Of a DNA stretch of 64,000 bases, positions 57,952 to 64,000 are shown piece after piece. This stretch comes from Petrosia ficiformis (lineage: Eukaryota > Porifera > Demospongiae > Haplosclerida > Petrosiidae), in assembly GCA_947044365.1 (NCBI GenBank), contig OX345636.1, positions 49,594,746-49,658,745 on the forward strand, written 5' to 3'. A program made the position numbers and the translations under genes. The notes under the pieces are model-generated. The model made no database searches. It was not told where the DNA came from and saw only the letters and a list, made by a program, of their open reading frames with translations. The stretch's first letter is position 1; every line of letters starts with the position of its first letter.

Positions 57952-59343
57952 TCACTTTCTCCCCCCGTCTGTGATAGCTTCATTGGTGGGACGGTTCACA
58001 ACTCCTGCTAGCATTCTCAGAATCTCCATTTTAACTTCTTTGTCTTTTTCATATTTTGCTGCCTCAAGGAGCATTTTCGTTGTAGAGGTTCTTTCTTTCA
58101 TAGATTCAAGAAATACTTCTGCTTTTTTATTTGCCACCTTTGTTTTCAGCTTTTCTTTGTTTTCTTCCCCAATTCTTATAGTCTCTGCAATCTTAACAGT
58201 TCCTTCCATCTTAACTGACACTTCCTGCAATTCTTTTTGTGCTAGTTCAATGTCGGTTTCCTTTTTCATCCTTGCTTTTTCTAAATCTACTGCTCTTTTC
58301 TCCTTCTCTGATTGTTCTATTTTTCTTAGTTTTTCCAACTCAACTATCTTCATTTTTTCTATTCTTTCTGATTCTGCTTCTTTTTTTTGTTTTATTTTTG
58401 CTAACTCTATTTCTTTCATTTTTTCTGTTTTTTCAAGATCAGTTTTTGCCAATTTTTCTAATTCCTCTCTTTGTGCTTGCAATTCCTTTTCGGCCAACAC
58501 TAACTTATCTTTATGCATTTGCTTCTCATTCTCTTGTTTTTGCAGTTCTATTTCTTTTATTTGTTTTGCTTTCTCGATTTCAGCTTCCTTAGCTTTCTGT
58601 GCCTTGTTAAGCTCTGCCAATTGCATTTTTTCCACTCTGTTCTTTTCTTCTTCAAGCTTCTTTTCCTCTAATTCTTGCTTCATTCTTGCCTTTTCCATTT
58701 CTACTTTTTCGATTTTCTCCGCTTTTTGTAGGTCTATTTTCCTCAAATTTTCTGCTCTTTCCTTCTCTGCTTCTATCTTCTTTTCTTCTATTTGCTTCAA
58801 CATTCTAGCCTTTTCAATTTCTGTTTCTTTCAGCTTTTGTATTCTTTCTTTCTCTACTTCTATCTTCTTTTCTTCTATTATGGCGTTCTCGTGATCTGTT
58901 TTTCTGACATGTTCTTGTTTTTCCCTATCTAATGCTATCTTCTTTTCTTCCAAATCCTTCAACAATGTAGCCTTTTCAATTTCTAAGTCTTTCATTATCT
59001 CTGCCTTGCCTAGTTCTGTGTTTAGGGCATGTTCTAACTTTTTGGCTTCTAGTTCTTGCAGTAGTCTGGCCTTTTCAATTTCTATTTCTTTCATTTCCTG
59101 TGCCTTAGCTAGTTCTATTTTTTTCATCCGTTCTGCAGATAGTCTTTGCCTTTCTGCTTCTAACTTATTTCGTTGTATTTGCTGCTGCATTAGCAACCTA
59201 TCGGCTTCCTGTTTTCGCTGATTTTCAAGTCTTCTATTTTCGCAATCGCTACACTCCGCCACATTTGTTGTACCCTGAAACATACTCCAAAAACCAGTAT
59301 CTCCATAATCACGTCCACATTTATTACAGTGATACTTTGGCAT
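57952..59343 (-). CDS. Zinc-ribbon plus long coiled-coil protein (463 aa), paralog of 35725-36810
   Basis: Intact single-exon frame. MPKYHCNKCGRDYGD ... AECSDCENRRLENQRKQEA supplies two CxxC pairs about 21 residues apart. Residues 50-400 are an uninterrupted E/K-rich coiled coil. It is about 100 residues longer than the paralog because extra modules of the type EIEKARxLKxLEEKKIExE are present near residues 75-205. The C-terminal stretch VFLESMKERTSTTKMLLEAA and VVNRPTNEAITDG is shared. Both copies stay open despite a dense coil, where frameshifts would show at once, so both are probably functional. Cellular role unknown. A possible TATA-like element is weak. Confidence 0.75.
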   Translation of the reverse strand: MPKYHCNKCGRDYGDTGFWSMFQGTTNVAECSDCENRRLENQRKQEADRLLMQQQIQRNKLEAERQRLSAERMKKIELAKAQEMKEIEIEKARLLQELEAKKLEHALNTELGKAEIMKDLEIEKATLLKDLEEKKIALDREKQEHVRKTDHENAIIEEKKIEVEKERIQKLKETEIEKARMLKQIEEKKIEAEKERAENLRKIDLQKAEKIEKVEMEKARMKQELEEKKLEEEKNRVEKMQLAELNKAQKAKEAEIEKAKQIKEIELQKQENEKQMHKDKLVLAEKELQAQREELEKLAKTDLEKTEKMKEIELAKIKQKKEAESERIEKMKIVELEKLRKIEQSEKEKRAVDLEKARMKKETDIELAQKELQEVSVKMEGTVKIAETIRIGEENKEKLKTKVANKKAEVFLESMKERTSTTKMLLEAAKYEKDKEVKMEILRMLAGVVNRPTNEAITDGGRK

Positions 59344-59731
59344 CTTCGTCTAGAGCAAACCCAATATGTAAAGTTGTAAACTGTTGTAGATATTTTTAAT
59401 TAAAGAATCCGGATATATACACATTCAATTATCACACCTACGGAACCGGAAGCGTAGGCGAGTCGTGCGCATCTTTACACAATTTTTAATAAGAATTTCA
59501 TGTATTTCTACAATGTACAAAAAAAATCAGAAGTCAGTTTCTTCAAACTTCTATTGAGAGGATTGATGTTTTGTACAACAATAGTAAAGTTTGAATATTA
59601 ACACAAATAATACAAATAACACATGGATGTCTGCTCTTCATAGGCCAAAAACAAAACTACCATGCCCTCTTGAGCTTCAGTTCAGAAGATTGCTTGAGCA
59701 AATATGCAAGAGTTAGAAATTTCTATTAATG

Positions 59732-60019
59732 TTAAGTAATCTTCATTGTATTATATAATTGTGCATGTAAAGCCATGAATAAAAAATAAACTTCTGAAGT
59801 AGAGGTCACAGCGAAGCATCCACTGCAAAGTAGCAAGTACAAATCTTCATTCTCAACCTGTTCTCTTTCAAAATTCTGTCGCTTGTCCATCTCTAATTGC
59901 AATTCTTTTTCTGCTCTTTCGGCAGCTTTCACACTAATTTGACTGTCAAACAAACCTTGATTTTGATAGTATTTCATGCAAAGATAATAGTGGTAAAGAG
60001 GCATTTTTGCATAGTCCAA
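59732..60019 (-). pseudogene. Truncated third member of the zinc-ribbon/coiled-coil family
   Basis: MPLYHYYLCMKYYQNQ mimics the start MPKYHCNKCGRDYG, but cysteines are lost. It continues VKAAERAEKELQLEMDKRQ, a short coil, then LYLLLCSGCFAVTS and an AT-rich tail. It lies 390 bp upstream of the 463-aa gene on the same strand. Traces of its 3' part remain at 37794-37997 in the duplicate. Probably a dead tandem copy. Confidence 0.45.
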
Positions 60020-60208
60020 AATGGAGATCTGACCTGATCGACAGCACGTTTATTAATCGATAGCCATGGTAACCATTGATGTACTGCTGGGGATATATCC
60101 CAAGGATGCTAGCCACTAATCAACTTTACAATAAATGTTGTACACTGATGTCAAATGTGATTTAATTGCATACTTTTGTGTTACCATGGTATAAACAGTT
60201 ATGGGCAA

Positions 60209-60272
60209 TATAACACCCTTCAGATAATTGGTCTAGAGCTACGCCCTCGACCAATTATCTTGCAGGTGTTAT
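60209..60272. repeat. Hairpin H10
   Basis: ataacacccttcagataatt/aattatcttgcaggtgttat with apex ggtctagagctacgccctcg. Duplicate of H5. Confidence 0.75.
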
Positions 60273-60406
60273 ATCTTATAATTATAATAATAATACATGA
60301 TGCTTGAAAAAAAAAATGGAAGTCCAGTCATTCGTCTAGGTTAGTATGAATAACACTATCTTTTATCGCGAGGGTCTGGCTATGCTAGACTAAGTGATTT
60401 GATGCA

Positions 60407-60409
<3 letters not shown>

Positions 60410-60440
<31 letters not shown>
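60410..60440. repeat. (TA)n microsatellite
   Basis: TA run that ends in cacacaca. The flanking atgataatta/ggattctt context matches about 39010-39060. Confidence 0.85.
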
Positions 60441-60446
<6 letters not shown>

Positions 60447-60629
60447 TTATTTCTAGGATTCTTGGGCTACAAATCTTGAAATGAGTTAGCTAGTGGTTTC
60501 AATTAACTCTTGAATCTATCTTACATCTGAAGAAGAAAACTAGATCTGACTGAACTGTCTCCATCAGATATGGATGAATATGAAAGAGAATGAAACGTGA
60601 ATTTACTAATGGAGGTGGACATTGGTGGT

Positions 60630-61320
60630 GATGTGTTCTACAATGGAAGATATGTTTTCTGTTTTGTGCTGATAGGTTGAATCCACTTCGCAAAGCACAC
60701 TTAAAATTGTAAGTAATTAATAATTATAGCACTACATGTATATTGAAAGAGGTTTCACTAATAATGGAAGTGAAGCATCACCAGAATCTTTGAAACTCAA
60801 TTGAAGAAAATATATTTAAATCATTGAAATTTAGGAGAAAAATAAAATGAAGAAGTTGTTGTTTCATCACCATGTGATACAGGACTATTTATACATGTAC
60901 TAACAAACAGGATATAGCCTGTACAATGATACTGCCTAGGATGATGATGTAATGCAAGGAAAGTTATGTTAAGTAGCACCCTTAATTTTATAATTTTATC
61001 ATTGATATTGCTTCGATGTTCACAGTTATATAATTGTGAGGGTGTATTAAGTTAACTTATGCAGTCAACTTATCCAGTCCTGTGTCATTTTGTGTGTGCA
61101 AGACAGGGTACTGTCTTCAGTCTAGGTTAATTTGCTTCATGCAGCAGCATAATTCACGTGACAGGTGAGTCTCACGTAGCCAGGCCCCCTGCTTAAGACA
61201 TTATTTGTTGTACCACACATACATATACTGCTCTAGTGCTCCCACTGCTGATGAATACAATTGAACAGAACTCCTTTACTGCCCAACCCTTGTTCGACTG
61301 GAGATGTATTGTATTATGAA
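60630..61320. repeat. Repeat R, copy D (left part)
   Basis: Matches copy A 1-430 and then, after a deletion, 1147-1270. Contains the gtctcacgtagccaggcccc motif near 61170. Confidence 0.75.
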
Positions 61321-61600
61321 TATAATCAGATTTCTATCTAGAAATTTTAGTTTGGGGGAGAACATATATAATGTCACAGCATGCATGTTACTGTATCAGT
61401 GTAAAGACGGTATAACGCATAACTTATAGCAGTAGTTAATTGGGGCGAGCCTGAGCGAGCCCCACACTAGTGAGGTAGCTGGAAAATTTGCATTGTATAT
61501 ATATTTGTCAGTTTGTTTGTATTCGTACGTATTCCGTAAATATCTTATTAATAAAATTTGAGAAAGCCAGCATTGTTCATCATGAGAAAGGGACAGAGCC
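61320..61600. other. No gene recognised; ggggcgagcctgagcgagcccc palindrome
   Basis: A GC-rich imperfect palindrome at about 61442-61464 stands out in AT-rich DNA. Otherwise nothing. Confidence 0.4.
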
Positions 61601-61885
61601 AAACGACCTGGAGAAACTAAAGCGGAGAGAGAGGTGAGATTACGTAAGAGAAGAGAGACTGAATGGAGACAGAGGAAGATAAGCTGAGCAAAGCCTCAGA
61701 AGAGAGATTGAAGATTATGCTGGAGAGACAAGAGCTATGGAGACAGATTATGAAAGACAAGTAAGGTAGGTGAGACAGACAGAGGGAGATAAGAGATGAT
61801 TCGACTGCTGAGCAAAGAAAAGAGAGATTATGTGGGAGAAACAGATAGAGAGAACAGCTATAGATGGCTGAGCAAAGTGATCTTC
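61600..61885. repeat. Purine-rich degenerate tandem repeat (gagagattatg type)
   Basis: Repeats of about 60-70 bp with agagagattatg, gagaca-gatag and ctgagcaaag. In fragments it can be read as R/E-rich peptides (KRRETEWRQRK), reminiscent of the basic N-terminal repeats of some Helitron or OB-type transposon proteins, but no long frame is open. Its complement gives a spurious Ser/Leu-rich ORF. Confidence 0.45.
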
Positions 61886-61923
61886 CTGCTAAAGTACTTA
61901 ACATCAGGGTTTTTCCTACTTAC

Positions 61924-61974
61924 CTTTATTGGTGAAACTTCCATCACTATTCCGTGAACTGTAGCGTTTGCCAT
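61924..61974 (-). CDS. Possible first exon of an OB-fold-type protein
   Basis: ATG then 17 codons, MANATVHGIVMEVSPIK, exactly up to the donor gtaagtagg. VHGIV..vSPiK resembles the first strand of RPA-like OB-folds found in transposon-associated sponge proteins. The next exon was not found in the 300 bp of purine-rich repeat downstream, so this is a solitary exon. Low-evidence call based on the ideal splice site and motif. Confidence 0.35.
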
Positions 61975-62194
61975 CTTCACAGACTTGCACGTGTTCATAA
62001 TGTATGTGCAGTTGCACACACTCTCGTCTTACAACCACACCTTTTTATGTGTTCTCTCAGGCTTGCCCCACAATGATTATCATTCTCTAGTTTTATAGTG
62101 AAATTTTAATTGTCCTATATATAATGGTCTAAAATTTGTTGTAATGTTTCATCTGCATATTCTCATGGTGTGTTCTGGTGTGTCATCTCCCATT

Positions 62195-64000
62195 CTACTT
62201 CTCAGTCTTGTCTTGTTTTATCAATTTCATACTGCTGAATGTTCGTTCGACAGTAGCTGTGGTTACAGGCAATATTTCCAGAATAGCTGCTAACTTAGAG
62301 AGATTTGGAAAACCTGCTACAATATCTTCATTTCCTGTCAATGTTAAAAAGACTTGTTGCAAAGAGCTATCCTTATACTCCTTTAAAAAGATTCTTCTAA
62401 ACAGTTTCCATTCTGATACAGTTTCCTCAACATCAACATCAACATCAGGTTGGGAAACAACTTCTTTTCCATCAAATATCACCTTTTGTGACGTACCATA
62501 AAAGCTAGTAAGCACTCTTAGTTTATTCATACCGTAGTTGGATAGTTCTCTTTCTGAACTTGGAAGATGACGAGGATCAAATATGGACATAGAAGAGATA
62601 AAATCAGTGGATTCCATTCTTGCATTAATGTTGTCAATCACAAGTATGGGCGATAGATTCTACAAAGAAATTCTTCTTTTTCTTCTTCTGTGATGACAAT
62701 ATTTCAAGATCCACAAGTTGCAAAACATCAGTGAAAACCATCAAATGATCTTTGAACCATGTACAAGACTTATAATCTTCTTTCAACTCCTGTAGCCATT
62801 TCAGAGTACCTTCTACCATTCCAAGAACGCTGACAAGGTCAATACTTTTACTTTGAAGATTTCCCTGTAACTTGGCCACTGTATGGAGCACATCACAGAG
62901 CATATGAATGCAAGCCACGGCATTGTACTTTATAAGCAGTGTAGCAATTCCATGTGCTTATCACCTGTTAGATTTTTTCAAAGTACTCACTAATGCTGGT
63001 AGAGTTCGACGTATAACCCTCTCACGAGATAGCCAGTGAGTATCACATGGCTTGGTCATTTTGATTTCTGGAGATTGAAGTTCAGCTTGTATCAAAGCTA
63101 GCTTTTCCACTTTTTTAGGAAAGTATTAGAATGCTTTCTAAATTGTTAAAAGTGTTTCTAATACTCTTTGTACTTCTCTGTGATCATTAGCAGTAGCAAG
63201 AGCAGCTAGTTGTACTTGATGGCATCGGCAGTGAATGTAAATAGCACTAGGTGAAAAGAATCTTAAAAGTTTTTGAACCCCAGTTCTGTGTCCTGACATG
63301 GTGTTTGTACCATCAAATCCCAAACCACGTATGTTCTCTAAGTTAATGCTTTTTGATTGAAGGAAATCAGAAATGTAACTAGCAATGGCTTGAGCTGTAG
63401 TTTCCTTATGCCAAGAAAATGTTCCACTGGTTTGTTTTGATGTAACCAACGAGCACATACTGATAACACCTCCTTAGAGGAGATATCGGTGCATTCATCA
63501 GCTAACAATATGAGCTTCCTTTTAAACTACAAAGTAGCTTTTGCTCAAGAATCTTGCTAACACTTGATAGTACCTCAACAATGGTAGAGTATGATTCATA
63601 AGTAGCGTTGTGTGGACATTTGTCTTTGTAATACTTTAGCTTGATATCACCATTATCTATTTGCAATGTGAAAAGATCTTCAAATATAGTGGTATGAGGG
63701 ATATGATGCTTGACTAAAAAATAGAGTGATCGAACAAGTTTCTTCATTACTTCACGGTTTTCCTTCTTTTCTTCTTCACTGACTGAAACAATTTGTTCTA
63801 CAATATCTCCATGCTCAAATGAAGACTGAGATAATGCTTTTTTTTCTACAGATGCTAAGTGGCACTTAGATTTTCATCCTTGCTTAAAAGATTAGTAGCC
63901 TTAATCCAGTTATTAACAGGTCTTGATTGCCAAAAGCCTTGCAAACAGTACATATCATTCCTTTCCCTGGCACATAATCCATCCATGGGTGTTTTTACTT
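62195..64000 (-). pseudogene. hAT transposase (TTF zinc finger / DUF4371 / hATC), broken; N-terminus runs off the window
   Basis: Reading down the minus strand from the edge: WMDYVPGKGMICTVCKAFG (TTF-type finger), frameshift to QSRPVNNWIKATNLLS, then SVEKKALSQSSFEHGDIVEQ, MKKLVRSLYFLVKHHIPHTT and FEDLF (DUF4371). Next come GTFSWHKETTAQAIASYIS, ENIRGLGFDGTNTMSGHRTG, VQKLLRFFSPSAIYIHCRCH and QVQLAAL, then MACIHMLCDVLHTVAKLQG. It ends with the hATC dimerisation block LSKLAAILEILPVTTATVER and TFSSMKLIKQ, stop at 62195. This matches ZMYM/ZNF862-like hAT transposases. Several frameshifts make it a relic. Confidence 0.85.

Noticed and set aside
61617..61904. 95-codon Ser/Leu-rich minus ORF
   Set aside because: Complement of a purine-rich tandem repeat, with no signal peptide logic or homology that I can name.

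Overview
The window looks like nuclear DNA of an animal, most likely a demosponge such as Amphimedon. It is AT-rich, crowded with acatgta-type motifs, TA microsatellites, MITEs and degraded DNA transposons, and its few believable genes have short exons with canonical GT-AG introns. The species is inferred from style and was not tested. No rRNA, functional tRNA, CRISPR or prokaryotic feature was seen.

Layout. 1-6290 is a long dispersed repeat (R), with other copies at 14745-16290, 39195-43870 and 60630-61320. 6665-7098 is a broken Crypton/DUF3504-type fragment. 7132-14240 is a TA-flanked element with about 38-bp terminal inverted repeats. Inside it, nine almost identical copies of a 614-bp TTAA-flanked MITE form a 664-bp-period array. 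17.6-21.1 kb and 44.1-48.9 kb are paralogous mosaics that hold a second Crypton-like fragment and many hairpin elements. 22.3-24.1 kb holds Gypsy and ZBED-type hAT relics. 24967-32971 (minus) is a five-exon J-domain gene whose junctions and phases fit, except that its first exon is frame-disrupted. 33.9-35.3 kb holds a Cys-rich minus-strand coding region with breaks. 35.7-36.8 and 57.9-59.3 kb are two intronless zinc-ribbon plus coiled-coil paralogs on the minus strand. They lie in a segmental duplication that also copied J-domain exon 1 and repeat R. 48.8-50.9 kb is a pogo/Tigger transposase relic containing an inverted pair of tRNA-like SINE fragments. 52.1-52.7 kb is a Gypsy Gag relic, and 52.8-54.4 kb is a 170-bp tandem repeat split by a piggyBac-like MITE. 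51290-56115 (minus) is a spliced gene with a Cys cluster like that of HMGXB3 and KDZ-associated proteins. 61.9-64.0 kb holds an OB-fold-like first exon and a broken TTF/DUF4371/hATC hAT transposase that runs off the window end.

The genes do not form a pathway. The region is best read as a repeat-driven, repeatedly duplicated locus in which a few host genes (J-domain, Cys-cluster, coiled-coil pair) sit among mobile elements. The most distinctive signals are the TTAA-MITE array, whose 42-bp inter-unit spacer occurs with a MITE copy at a second locus that has a visible empty site, and a family of hairpins with different stems but a similar GC-rich apex.
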